A DNA stretch of 64,000 bases from Aspidapion aeneum (Eukaryota > Arthropoda > Insecta > Coleoptera > Brentidae), in assembly GCA_963576565.1 (NCBI GenBank), contig CAUYVT010000068.1, positions 429,501 through 493,500 of the forward strand, written 5' to 3'. The first letter of the stretch is position 1. Every line of letters begins with the position of its first letter. Shown here in pieces: positions 1 to 10,810 of the stretch. Position numbers and translations under genes: made by a program. The notes under the pieces were generated by a model. The model ran no database searches. It had not been told where the DNA came from and was given only the letters and a program-made list of their open reading frames with translations.

Positions 1-61
1 GCCAGCAACCCGCTTAAGGTGACCACTCGCTGTCAGAACCAGACATAAGCGATACTCGGGA

Positions 62-721
62 GTGGCAGAAGACCAGGTCCCTTCTGTTCGGAACCTCCCC
101 GAAGACCCCCGGCCTGGACCAAGTCAGGGTGGGCAAGGTGGCACCCCCTTGGTACCGGAAACCACCACGCATGAAAATGGAAATGAACTTCTGAATAACT
201 CCATTAACCTCGATGACGTTGTGGAAGCTCAAGCTCCACCCGCTGAAGAGGAACAGAGAGGAAACAGGAAAGTCCGATTTAAATGGTCGTTAGACATGAA
301 CACTCACCTTTATCGGACTTACCTGCTCATTACAGAAATGCAAACTAAGAAAACCCCTTTCGCACACAGACTGCACCATGAAATGACGACAAAGTTCCCA
401 GAGCTTCAAAACAAATCTATGCAAAACATCTTGGACCAACGAAGGCAACTCTTTCTAAAGAATCGACTACCACCACAAACGATACAGAAAATAAGAAACG
501 AGGTTGCGATAGAGCTGGGAATACAAATACGGACACCAGAACCAGAAAACAATGATGACGACTTAGTACAGGCTCAAATCGTCTCTCCAGAAGACCGTAT
601 AGCCTTCGACATGCTGCAGGAGAACTTACAGAGGTTTTCTGGCATGGACCCCACATCCAGACCCAACATCCCAAGACTGAGGACAACCAAAGACACAAAA
701 AAGAAATCCTACAATCTGTGA
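62..721 (+). pseudogene. N-terminal region of a non-LTR retrotransposon ORF (R2/R4/Dong-like)
   Basis: A 219-residue open stretch with no match to a host gene that I recognise. Residues ~75-150 contain a WSLDMNTHLYRTYLL segment followed by a DQRRQLFLKNRL segment. This is the arrangement of the DNA-binding N-terminal region that precedes the reverse transcriptase in Dong/R4-like elements. The frame ends at 721 and the next ORF starts in another frame at 718; the reading shifts cleanly from one to the other around 700-718, so I infer one original ORF with a frameshift. The window edge prevents a look at the 5' end and start codon. The clade assignment is by recognition of pattern only. Confidence 0.6.
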
Positions 722-1690
722 ACAAACTCCTTCGGGATGAGGCTGAAAGGTGCAAAGACCTCACACAGTTGCATGACCTCGTCTACTGTGCTGCAATAAC
801 AACTCTCCGTCTGCACCATTGGAAACCAAAAACCACAACACCAAAAGAAAAAACATGCCGCATGCCAGGATGGGAAACCCGCCTACAAAAACAAGTTATC
901 ACCCTCAAAAAGGAGATCGCAGTTTTAACTGAAGCAGATAAATCACAACACAGTATCAGAGTAGATAAGAAGCCTCAACAAATTCTCAAAAACCATCAAA
1001 ATGGCGACAACAAAACGGCACGCGAGGTTCTTGACCTCCTTAAACAGAGACTCGGGGTTAAAGCGTGTAGGCTAAGAAGATATAAAGAGGCACACCAGCG
1101 AAGGACCGATAACAGACTATTCAACACAAACCAAAGAATGTTCTATCGCAAACTCACCCCAATGAAACCAAACGAGCAAGAAGGTAAATACCCAAAGCCA
1201 CAAGCAATCAAAGAATTCTGGAGCAATATCTGGGAAAAACCATCTCTCCACAAGTCCAACGCAGACTGGAACAAAAACGAAAGGAAAATAAGAGAAAGAG
1301 TCCCGCCTATGAACCCGCAAAACATCACGGAAGGTGACGTAGAAGCGGCACTTAGAAATGCCGCTAACTGGAAAGCAGCAGGCCCAGACAAAATCCAGAA
1401 CTTCTGGTATAAAAGATTCACCGCACTAAGACCCAAGCTCAGCCACCTCCTTAACAAACTCCTAACAAACCCGGAGTCAGCACCACCTTTCTTAACCAAA
1501 GGAGTCACATACCTCCTGCCAAAAACGGATCAACCAGTCGAGGACCCCTCAAAATACCGACCCATTACATGCCTTCCTACTATCTACAAAATTATGAGCG
1601 CCATCCTCTGCAACAAGGTATACGGACATCTCACTGGGCACGATCTCCTTGCAGAAGAACAGAAAGGTTGCCACAAGGTTTTCGTGATAC
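718..1690 (+). pseudogene. 5' part of reverse transcriptase ORF, 3'-truncated non-LTR element
   Basis: Continues the upstream ORF. Near the start it reads LTQLHDLVYCAAITTLRL, typical of the linker ahead of RT in R2/R4-like elements. Residues ~210-300 hold early RT blocks: NWKAAGPDKIQNFWYKRF, then YLLPKTDQPV, SKYRPITCLPTIYKIMS, and EEQKGC at about 315. The family continues after EEQKGC with the palm domain and the catalytic DD motif; here homology stops at about 1675 and a stop follows at 1702. The element is therefore 3'-truncated or broken inside RT, lacks its catalytic core and endonuclease, and cannot be active. Confidence 0.75.
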
Positions 1691-2930
1691 TTCTAAGAAG
1701 TTAGGAAAATCACATTTTGTAGCTTGTACTTTAGTAATGACCTTAATGTCGATGCCTTAAAGCGAATCCTATCCAATCACCTGCTAAACTAGTTTTTCTT
1801 TTTCTAAGCAAGCTACCCTATGGTCAGTATAGCTTTTTTTCATGTGGTATACCTACACGATCCGCAGTCCCGTAGTAATAAAAATTTGCTCTTGCAAAAA
1901 AATCAACAGATGCTGCAGATGTTGCAAAAATTTTTTTTTGAAATTTAAAAAATATTTGTATATTTACGTGGCTTCTCCGGCATTTTGTCATGTGTTAAAA
2001 TTGGTTGTAAAACTCAATTTATTTAGAAAATTTTTTAAATTTTTTGGATTGTTCACTGTTTTTTTGAATGTTCTCAGACAAATGTAAGTTTAATGTAATT
2101 TTATGGTATATTATTATCTCAGGTGATGTAAACTAGAAATGTGTGTGTTTTACATACAATTTTTCCGCGCCTTCTAATGCGCCTGTGTGCAATTCTTGTC
2201 TTTCAGAGGAGTCCGAAACCAGTTTAGGTTGCTTGATGGAACGGAAAAAGGACTGTTCGAGAACAGTACAACGTCGACTTGGAACGCAGACAGGATTTTT
2301 CGAACCGTTTTATAACCGTCCCAGGCTTTGATGGAACGAACTTAATATATGTGTTGAGAAAACCGTCAACAACAGATTATAGAACTACCTACTCCCTGAT
2401 AGGCTATCTACGTGTATCTTATCAAATAAGCATTATTGTAGGGGAAATGGGGGCAATATGGGATACTTAATTTTATAGGCTTATTTCTCCTATTAAATAA
2501 TTACCATTGCGTTCGTCATTTGGAACTAAGTTGGCTAGATATGTTATCTTTATGTTTTAATTTTCAGTTTAGGCGATTTAGAACTACATCATATTTTTAT
2601 TTTTGTAAAAAGTTTTGCCCCATTTTGCCCCGCTTACAGGGTAAAAGGGTACCTATATGTGGCAAAACAAGCGGGGCGGTTGTGTAACTTAGAATCAATA
2701 TTTTTGTAAGACAGGTTTTATTTATTAAAATACTAACCAAGACTAAAATACTTATGTAAAAAATAAAAAATTCTTATAAAAAATATTTTTATAACAATTA
2801 AATTTAATATTTACAAAATGTATAAAGAATTACAACGACCTAGTCATCGCTCTCGACTATACTACACAAACTTTGAGTGAATTTTTTGCAAAAACAACAT
2901 AAAATATTATTGTGAATGACGGTCTTATGC
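1691..2930. other. AT-rich stretch without recognisable gene
   Basis: No coding similarity that I can recognise. It holds long A/T runs and short ORFs of low complexity. At 2440-2680 there are G-rich motifs (GGGGGCAATATGGG near 2447, TTGCCCCATTTTGCCCCGC near 2612, and GCGGGGCGG near 2671) that resemble the ends of the GGGG/ATATGG MITE-like elements at 8767-9470 and 56905-57312. No clean element boundary is visible. Confidence 0.4.
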
Positions 2931-2934
2931 TTCT

Positions 2935-3684
2935 ATGGAGGAGGCTGATGGGCGAATTTTCTTACACTGCAAAGACTTGACTATGAATGGAGCTAAGTCA
3001 ATACTCGTTCGTGCCTCTGACACCGATGTACTAGTTTTAGCCATATCTTTCTATTGGCCTTTAAACAGTTGTGGACTTCATGAGCTGTGGGTTCTTTTTG
3101 GCATGGGAAAGAATGGCAGATATATAGCGCATAGCATTGCCAGGAGTCTTGGAAGTGACAAATCTGTTGCCTTACGTGGTTTCCATAGTTTTACCGAGTG
3201 CGACGCAACGTCCTTTTTTTGTCAAAAGAAAAACGCAAGGCATGGGCTGCATGGCAAAAAGATGGGGTTACTGAAGCCTATAAATAGTAGAGTAGAGACA
3301 CCGAAAACATTGCTTCTGCATTAGTGCCATTACAAAAGTTCGTTCTTTGTTTATACGACAACCACAGCACGGAGACAGAAATAGACAAAGCTCCCCAGAA
3401 ACTTTTTTGTGCAGGTGGCCGTGACGTCAATATGCTTCCCCCCACTCTAGCAGAATTGACACAGCGTACGATGTCCAGCGAATTAGGGCTACCTTAAGAG
3501 AACAAACGGTTGGACTCCCAATTGGACAGATCTTTCCGAGATATGGAAGTCTTTTACAGATCTGGGAAAGAGCTGCTGTAAAATGGGATGCGACAATTTA
3601 CGTTGCAGTTGCCGCCGAAACCACCTCCCCTGTACCACAGCTTATGGGAATTGTCTTGGAGCTTGTGAAAATGTAATAATGTAA
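2935..3684 (+). pseudogene. decayed transposon-associated protein with EEAD...ASDTDVLVL core and Cys-rich C-terminus
   Basis: The opening 129-residue ORF starts MEEADGRIFLHCKDL and contains VRASDTDVLVLAISF, LWVLFGMGKNGRYI and FHSFTECDATSFF. This is the block order of a widespread, mostly uncharacterised animal repeat-associated protein family whose usual motifs are EEADTR, ASDTDVLVL, FGTGKN and GCD-SFF. I infer a PIN/FEN-like nuclease fold for the Asp-rich core. After a frameshift near 3235 the next frame gives LFCAGGRDVNMLPPTLAEL (about 3395-3455). At 3571-3684 a Cys-rich end reads SCCKMGCDNLRCSCRRN and ends in TAA. There are internal stops (about 3288 and 3496) and frameshifts, and the N-terminal part is missing. 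The usual GCD is here ECD. Confidence 0.65.
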
Positions 3685-3692
3685 TTAGGATT

Positions 3693-4774
3693 TTATAAAA
3701 AAGTTTCACGGGCAAGACCTCAGAGGTAAAGGTAGCTCGGGTACGCGTTTCTGTCTCATTAGGCTTCATTCAGCCCGAGCATAACCATAAAATGGAAGGA
3801 GATGCAATGATGATGTGGATATCTCCAAAGGAATATGAAATATGGTATTTACTGAGGAGAGACCAACTGTCAATTTGCAGCTTCGGTCAGGGTTCCCTCA
3901 GTTTTGAGGATAATTTTGACGTCGCGACGGAGACAGATATAATCTGCTCCCAGAAAACTGCCTGAGCCCTGGATTTTTTAAATTTGAAGGAAGTTTACGA
4001 GGTATAAAGTTGTTACAAAAAAGTTTCACGGGCAAGACCTCAGAGGTGAAGGTAGCTCGGGGACGCGTTTCTGCCTCATTAGGCTTCATTCAGCCCGAGC
4101 ATAACCATAAAATGGAAGGAGATGAAATGATGATGTGGATATCTGCAAAGGAATATGAAATATGGTGTTTACTGAGGAGAGGCCAACTGTCAATTTGCAG
4201 CTTCGGTCAGGGTTGCCTCAGTTTTGAGGCTAATTTTGACGTCGCGACGGAGGCAGATATAATCTGCTCCCAGAAAACAGCCTGAGCCCTGGATTTTTTA
4301 AATTTGAGGAAGTTCACGAGGTATAAAGTTTTTACAAAAAAGTTTCACGGGCAAGACCTTAGAGGTAAAGGTAGCTCGGGCACGCGTTTCTGCGTCATTA
4401 GGCTTCATTCAGCCCGAGCATAACCATAAAATGGTAGGAGATGAAATGATGATGTGGATATCTGCAAAGGAATATGAAATATGGTGTTTACTGAGGAGAG
4501 ACCAACTGTCAATTTGCAGCTTCGGTCAGGGTTGCCTCAGTTTTGAGGCTAATTTTGACGTCGCGACGGAGGCAGATATAATCTGCTCCCAGAAAACAGC
4601 CTGAGCCCTGGATTTTTTAAATTTGAAGGAAGTTCACGAGGTATAAAGTTTTTACAAAAAAGTTTCACGGGCAAGACCTCAGAGGTAAAGGTAGCTCGGG
4701 GACGCGTTTCTGCATCATTAGGCTTCATTCAGCCCGAGCATAACCAAAAAATGGAAGGAGATGAAATGATGATG
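3693..4774. repeat. 320-bp tandem repeat, about 3.4 copies
   Basis: The block AAGTTTCACGGGCAAGACC recurs at 3701, 4021, 4340 and 4660, i.e. spacing 320, 319 and 320. Copies are near-identical. The fourth copy stops after about 115 bp at GAAATGATGATG (4774), followed by unrelated AT-rich DNA. Each full unit holds a reading frame of about 85 codons (e.g. 4010-4285) ending in TGA at the same place. The array begins within 10-20 bp of the stop of the Cys-rich protein fragment, so it may be the 3' untranslated part of that element. No function is assigned. Confidence 0.9.
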
Positions 4775-5589
4775 CTTCATAATCATATTTTTATTAATAT
4801 TAAACGGTTATTTTTAGATCAGACCTTACTCAGCTGCAAGAATAAAGCAATCTAAAGCTAAAAATAACTCCAACATACAAAAGAAAGTAACTTTTAGTAT
4901 TATTTGTTACCAAAATTGGTTTAAATTGTTATATTATATAGTATAGTTTTAAGTATATTGTACATTGAAAGTCGCCATATTTAAAATGGCCTCCAAAATA
5001 AAAATGGAAGCTTCTACGTTTGTTTTGTTGTCAAAATTAAATTTGGGAAGTCGAAATACCTATAAAACGATATACCATAAGCTATAAGTTCAAGAATGTG
5101 TCAAATTTAGGATCGCCATATTGAAAAAATGGCGCCCATAAGCAAAATGGCAACATGTGTGATATTTTTATCACAAGAAATGGATATCTCGACCCAAAAT
5201 TACTCAAAATCGACGTATGGTTGGGTGCCTGGTTTACATTTTTATGTAAGTTGGCCGCCATCGTAGTCGTCGGACGCCATTTTCAATCGGTGTTAAATTT
5301 TAATTTTAGGATACTTTACTCTACTTTCCACTCTATGGAGGAATTTTTTGGGGACTCGACTCAAATCGCTTAGAATTGTCCTAAGAACTAGTGTACCAAA
5401 TTTCATGCTTGTATACCTAATAGCCACATAGTTTCCGTTATCCTCCGGGCTATATGTGTGTGGTCTCAAATTACTATCTGAACAGCTATCAAATTTTTGT
5501 GGACCGCCAATATATTTATAGACTAATTATAAATACAATTATATTTTTTTATAATTGAACCATTATCAACAACATCCACTGACCTATAT
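4775..5589. other. AT-rich intergenic DNA with ATGGCG/CGCCAT motifs
   Basis: No gene seen. Several short CGCCATTTT / AAAATGGCGC motifs (about 4970-5150 and 5270) resemble, in composition only, the internal repeats of the element at 62411-63691. Confidence 0.4.
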
Positions 5590-6860
5590 CAGTTTCGGTT
5601 TCTGCACGAGGGTAAGCGATGCGACGTGGCTGAAGTTAACTTGGGATTTGGATTTCAATCTGCACTAAAGTACATTCGACCGGAAAATATTAACTAAAAG
5701 TGGTTTAACAAAATCAAATGCCTTTTAGGATTAAAAAATTATTGTCAGCAAAAGATCTTAGAACGTTGATAGACAACTTTCCTGAGAATATTGCACCTCT
5801 AGAATTGATTTCCCATCACATCTTGATGTTTTTGTCATACGCAAAGAATGCAATCTTCGCAGTCAAAACAGCAAAAACCAAATTATTCAAATTCTAGTAA
5901 CCAAAAATATAATTCTTATTCAAATAATTAATACAAATCAGGTCCCCTATCGAATTTTTAGTGCCCACACCAGTAGCAAGTAAATAATTCAATACTAACT
6001 ATAACAAAACCAACCCCATAAATGCAAATTATGCAATAATCTTTTTCATCTACTCTCGCAGTGTAGTGTTTTTATTGCCAAATCCATTTCAGATCGATTT
6101 ACTTCTGTAAAACAAAAATCTTTATATTCAAACTGCCTGCGATCAAACCACCACGTACAAGACTACAGTTGTACATAACACTGCAGGGTAATATCGGTAT
6201 AGGCATCATAGTACTATTCATCTATCGCAAAGGACAGATCCATTTCATCAAAATTCAAGTCAGAATTTAACTCATAATTCAAGTCCTAATTCAAGTCATA
6301 ATTCAACTCATAATTCGAGCAGAAGCATAAATGTATCGTATAATAATTTAAATTCAAATCTTATTCCACATAACCCTAGTTTTATTCAAAATAGCTTTAA
6401 TTCAATTCAAACTATTTCAAATCCAAATATACCTAACAATCATTATTCTTCGTTATCAACTTTGACGCCCCAAACAATAGTGCTTCTAGCGACTACAAAA
6501 TTACTTGGCTTTACATGGAATAAAATGTCGTTCTCTCTTCTGGACTTAACTAGAATCAATTAGGCCAAAAACTTTTCTCTCACCCGCAAAAAAAAGGTGT
6601 AAAGAAATTTTCCAAAAAACCACCACTAGAGAGATTTCAGGCCGATTTGGTGCAAATTTGCCTTTTATTCATATTGACCATCCAGACCTAGCAGACACTT
6701 ATTCAGTGGCCTATCCTCAATTCATGTCTGTTGAATCCCGGCTAATAAGAAGTTTAAAACTCTATAGTATGTACTCGGATTTTATGAGAGAATACCTCAA
6801 AAATGGGCACATGTCTTTGATTTTAAAATTCAAACGTGGGCCTCAATTGTGTTGTTGTTT
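5590..6860 (+). pseudogene. BEL/Pao LTR retrotransposon, Gag to Pol remnant (copy 1, left part)
   Basis: Heavily decayed coding sequence that can be read in pieces. At about 5740-5840 there is LLSAKDLRTLIDNFPENI. At 6020-6110 a zinc-knuckle pattern CKLC...H....C...R..VK is visible, typical of the Pao Gag C-terminus. At 6440-6510 LTPQTIVLLATTKL marks the entry to the aspartic protease. The protease itself is deleted compared with the second copy (28400-30111). At 6630-6840 comes RFGANLPFIHI followed by YPQFMSVESRLIRSLKLYS and DFMREYLKNGHMSL, the block that precedes RT in BEL/Pao elements. The sequence is then cut by the foldback element at 6861 and resumes at 10603. Confidence 0.8.
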
Positions 6861-7572
6861 TAGTAGAGTTTAAAAGCGCGTAAAAGGCTTATAGAACCGA
6901 TTTTCGTGTGCACTAAAATGTAAGACACAATTTAAATCAATTCTTACACCCTAATAATGCAAAATCGACTAGTCGTCCAAAAATCGTCGTGTGCAGGGGG
7001 TGGTGGGGGTAGTTTTTCAAAAAATTTGGAAATTTTTTTTTTGCATTTTTTGAATCTATAAAGTGTGCTCATGACTCCACCAAAAGCATATAGTAATATT
7101 TCTATCAGAAACATTTATTTTTCAATGTTGAAAATATCGTTCCCAATGCTTTTATATGGAGTTCCCTATTAAACAAGTGCTCGCCCTGAAAACGCGTATT
7201 TACAATAATTTATAACTTGTTATAACTCGAGAACCCTTTGCTTAATCAAAAAAACACCTTCTATAAACTCTGTGTATCAAAGATCAGGAATCACAACGGT
7301 TTTTGAAAAATGTCAATCGGACGAATAGATTTTTTTTAAGTAGCAAAGAGTGATGCCATGACGCGCCGAACGCGGAGACATGCGACGAAGGGTCGGATAT
7401 TTTACAAATGCACGGCGAACCAGGCGAAACGCGACTCTATTAGTCGAGACACACGTAAGTGCGCTTTCCGTTGATTATCTCGCTTTTGCCATTGTTTCCC
7501 GTAATAAACAATGCTTTTGCGTTGCGATGTCCGTGTAGGGCCGTAGTAAATTTTTTGACTTTTAGGATAAGA

Positions 7573-8043
7573 ACGTTGAATTAGTTATTCTTTTTGTGTA
7601 CTGATTACATAATCTAATAAAGTGTCTTCAATGTGTGTATGTAGTCAAAACAGAGTGTATTTAAAATAAACAATATACAGAGTGTAAATAATATATAAGT
7701 GCAGAACGAGTGGATTATTCCTTTTGTAGAGTAATTACATAATGTAATACCTTGTCTTTATGTGTGTAATTAATATAGTCAAAACAGAGTGTATTTAAAA
7801 TAAACAATATATACAGAGTGTAAATATGTAATATAAAAGTGCATAACGCGTGGATTTTGGTTAAAACAAGAACGTTGATTTGATTATTTTTTTTAATAGT
7901 AATAATTAATCACTCTAATACAGAGTCTTTAATGTGTGTATATAGTCAAAAAATTAACATACTGAAATAAACAATATATACAGAGAGTAAATAAAATATA
8001 CTTCTTAAGTGCAAAACGAGTGGATTTCAGTTGATATAAAAAG
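7573..8043. repeat. three ~150-bp tandem repeats inside the left foldback arm
   Basis: Three successive units (about 7573-7714, 7715-7869 and 7870-8043) share the order: GTCTT.AATGTGTGTA, TAGTCAAAA, AATAAACAATATA, ACAGAG.GTAAATA, AAGTGCA.AACG.GTGGATT. The reverse-complement set lies in the right arm (about 9480-9890 plus 8690-8766). The repeats therefore predate or accompany the formation of the inverted repeat. Confidence 0.8.
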
Positions 8044-8766
8044 GTAAGCTTTTTGTTTGATAACACGTTAAACTTAAACTTTCCGACAGTAAGGGTAATA
8101 TGGCCCAGTTTGATGATGAATCCAAAATTCACCTAGAAAAACCATTTTAGCGGGCCATTTTACCTCTAAGAGCATTTTAAAAATTAAAAGTATACCTAAA
8201 AGTTTTATACAGTAAAATACTGTCAAAAACTACAAAATTCTAAACTGCGTATGTTACCTGCTGGTCTTTTTCAATAAACGCCGAAACAAACTTACTTTAA
8301 AAATACAAGATTTGCGTTCAAAAAATGTATTCACACCTTTCTTCATTCCTTATTTAAACAGCTGTCAGTGAAGTTAGCAAGAAGTTTTCTACGCCCTGTG
8401 TATGGATTCCTCAATAAGTGAGAAGGAGTACTCCCTCAAAATCAGGTGAATCTCGAACTACGCATGCGTTCTTCCTAGATTCCGCATCTCTATTGGTCCC
8501 ATCAGAGAGATATGTAAATTCTCACTGTCACTTTTTTAAAGAATACATACACTGATAGACAACTAATTTTCAGCACCGGTTTATTAATGTCGTCAGATCT
8601 CCAAGTATATTAAGGTGGGCCATAATTTCGCCCAGGCCATATTACTCCAACGTACCTTATACTAATATAAGTTTAATGTGTTATCAAACAAAAAGCTTAC
8701 CTTTTTTATATCAACTGAAATCCACTCGTTTTGCACTTGAGAAGTATATTTTATTTACTCTCTGTA

Positions 8767-9470
8767 GAGTAAAGTGGGGAAATATGGCAACTTAAAATTC
8801 AGAGGTTCACATTTTAGTACCCAACGTCCCTATCTAATCTATCATGGATATGCACTTTTGCCATATTACCCCTGGTCATGGGTAAGAAGAATATGGCAAC
8901 ATACTATTCTCGTAAGAATTAAACTTTCTTATAAAATTTAAAAAAAAATTGTTTAAAAAATAACACATACTATATTAAGCATAAAAATATATAAGATAAG
9001 GCTTATAAAATATTTCTTTACAACAGTTGCTTTATTGGAATACAATCGGCGGAGTATTTAAAAGATGGAGTACATATGGGATTAATATTCCGCACTTAGG
9101 CATATTACCCCAAATTGACTTTTATCAAAAACAAAATTAAATCAGGTATTTAAGGTAGGTATACACGTAGTATGCCGCCAGAATAACTAAGGTTGTAAAG
9201 CATATTTTGACACAAACCTATTAAAATTGAACTTAAACTGACTAAATCTAGTTAAAACTTTTTTCGCCCGTATGTAGGAATATTTTTCTAATTACTACTA
9301 TTGGTGTTTTTTTGCATTAAAAAAATAAAAGAAGTTGGGTTTTTTACCATTCCCTTGCACGTGCTGGCTTATACTGACATGTTAGAAAGAGCATTGTTGT
9401 CAAATGTTGGCATAGAAAGAAATTATTGAACTGCGGCGTATTACCTAGTGCGTCATATTACCCCACTTTT
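8767..9470. mobile_element. 704-bp MITE-like element nested in the right foldback arm
   Basis: The right arm matches the left arm up to 8766 and again from 9471, so the stretch between is an insertion. Ends are inverted: GAGTAAAGTGGGG.AATATGGC at the left and CATATTACCCCACTTTT at the right. TA is found on each side (8765-8766 and 9471-9472), consistent with a TA target site. It contains no coding potential. Similar GGGG..ATATGG termini occur near 56905-57312 and perhaps 2440-2680. Confidence 0.75.
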
Positions 9471-10602
9471 TATATTGTTTATTTCAAATACAGTATGTTA
9501 ATATTTTGACTATATACATACATTAAAGACTCCGTATTAGAGTAATTAATTATTACTATACAAAAAAAATAATCAATTCAACGTTCTTGTTTTAATCAAA
9601 ATCCACCCGTTATGCACTGTTATATTACATATTTACACTGTGTATATATTGTTTATTTTAAATACTCTCTGTTTTGACTATATTAATTACAGACATTGAA
9701 GACACGGTATTACATTATGTAATTACTCTACCAAAGGAATAATCCACTCGTTCTGCACTTATATATTATTTACACTCTGTATATTGTTTATTTTAAATAC
9801 ACTCTGTTTTGACTACACACACACATTGAAGACACTGTATTAGATTATGTAATCAGTACACAAAAAGAATAACTAATTCAAAGTTCTTGTCATAATAAGT
9901 CAAAAAATTTACTACGACCCTACACGGACATCGTAACGCAAAAGCATTGTTTATTAAGGGAAATAATGCCAAAGGCGAGATAATCAACGAAAAGCGCACT
10001 TACGTATGTCTCGACTAATAGAGTCGCGTTTCGCCTGGCCCGCCGTGCATTTGTAAAATTTCCGAACCTTCGTCGCATGTCTGCGATCCGCCGCGTTCGT
10101 CGCGTCATGGCATCACTCTTTGCTACTTAAAAAAAAACTATTCGTCCGATTGACATTTTTCAAAAACAATTGTGATCCCTGATCTTTGGTACACAGGGTT
10201 TATAAAAGGTGTTTTTTTGATTAAGCAAAGGGTTCTCGAGTTATAACAAGTTATAAATTATTGTAAATACGCGGTTTCAGGGCGAGCACTTGTTTAATAG
10301 GGAACTACATATAAAAGCATTGGGAAAGATATTTTCAATATTGAAAAATAAATGTTTCTGATAGAAATATTACTATTTGCTTTTGGTGGAGTCATGAGCA
10401 CACTTTAAAGATTCAAAAAATGCAAAAAAAAATTCCAAATTTTTGGAAAAACTACTCCCACCATCCCCTGCACACGACGATTTTTGGACGACCAGTCGAT
10501 TTTGCATTCTTAGTGTGTAAGAAATGATTTAAATTGTGTCTTACATTTTAGCAATGAAGTGCACACGGGGTGACACGATAGAAGCGGCTTTTAACTCTAC
10601 TA

Positions 10603-10810
10603 TTTATCGCATCACAGAGTTCTTCGTCAAGATAAATCAACTTCTAAACTCAGGGTGGTTTTTAACCTCTCGATTGAGGGATCGAAAGGCCCAAGCGTGA
10701 AAGAAACAAAGGGGCCAAAATTACAAGCCGATATTTCAGAAAACGTATTAAAATTCAGATTTTTTTCTATCGAATTTTTACTGTCTGGTCCAATATTTTT
10801 AACAAAATAT
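10603..10810 (+). pseudogene. BEL/Pao reverse transcriptase N-terminal fragment (copy 1, right part)
   Basis: Directly after the foldback element the sequence reads LSHHRVLRQDKSTSKLRVVF and continues NLSIEGSK, then ETKGPKLQADISENVLKFRF. This is the start of the BEL/Pao RT (family pattern LPHH.V......TTKLRVVF..S...G.SLN......GP.LQ.DL..IL.RFR). It is the direct continuation of the block that ends at 6860. After about 10800 similarity to RT is lost and no catalytic motif remains. Confidence 0.8.

Larger units (their letters stand above)
6861..10602. mobile_element. 3.7-kb foldback (long inverted repeat) DNA element inserted in BEL/Pao copy 1
   Basis: The two arms are reverse complements: about 6861-8112 (1.25 kb) and 8632-10602 (1.25 kb once the nested 8767-9470 element is removed). 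The outer ends share TAGTAGAGTT. Matching landmarks include GTAAGACACAATTTAAATC (6920) with its complement near 10535, and the CG-rich segment 7360-7450 with its complement 10010-10110. The flanks read TTT on both sides, so a 3-bp duplication is possible but weak. The insertion is proved by the host: BEL coding sequence stops at 6860 and continues at 10603. The arms and the ~520-bp centre contain no transposase, so it must be non-autonomous. I do not assign a superfamily. Confidence 0.85.

Noticed and set aside
1117..1508. Minus-strand ORFs opposite the non-LTR RT
   Set aside because: Overlap the recognisable RT frame and have no own similarity.
3693..4774. Possible repeated exon of a host gene
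   Set aside because: Each unit ends in the same stop codon and no splice sites or flanking gene are visible; a simple tandem repeat explains it.
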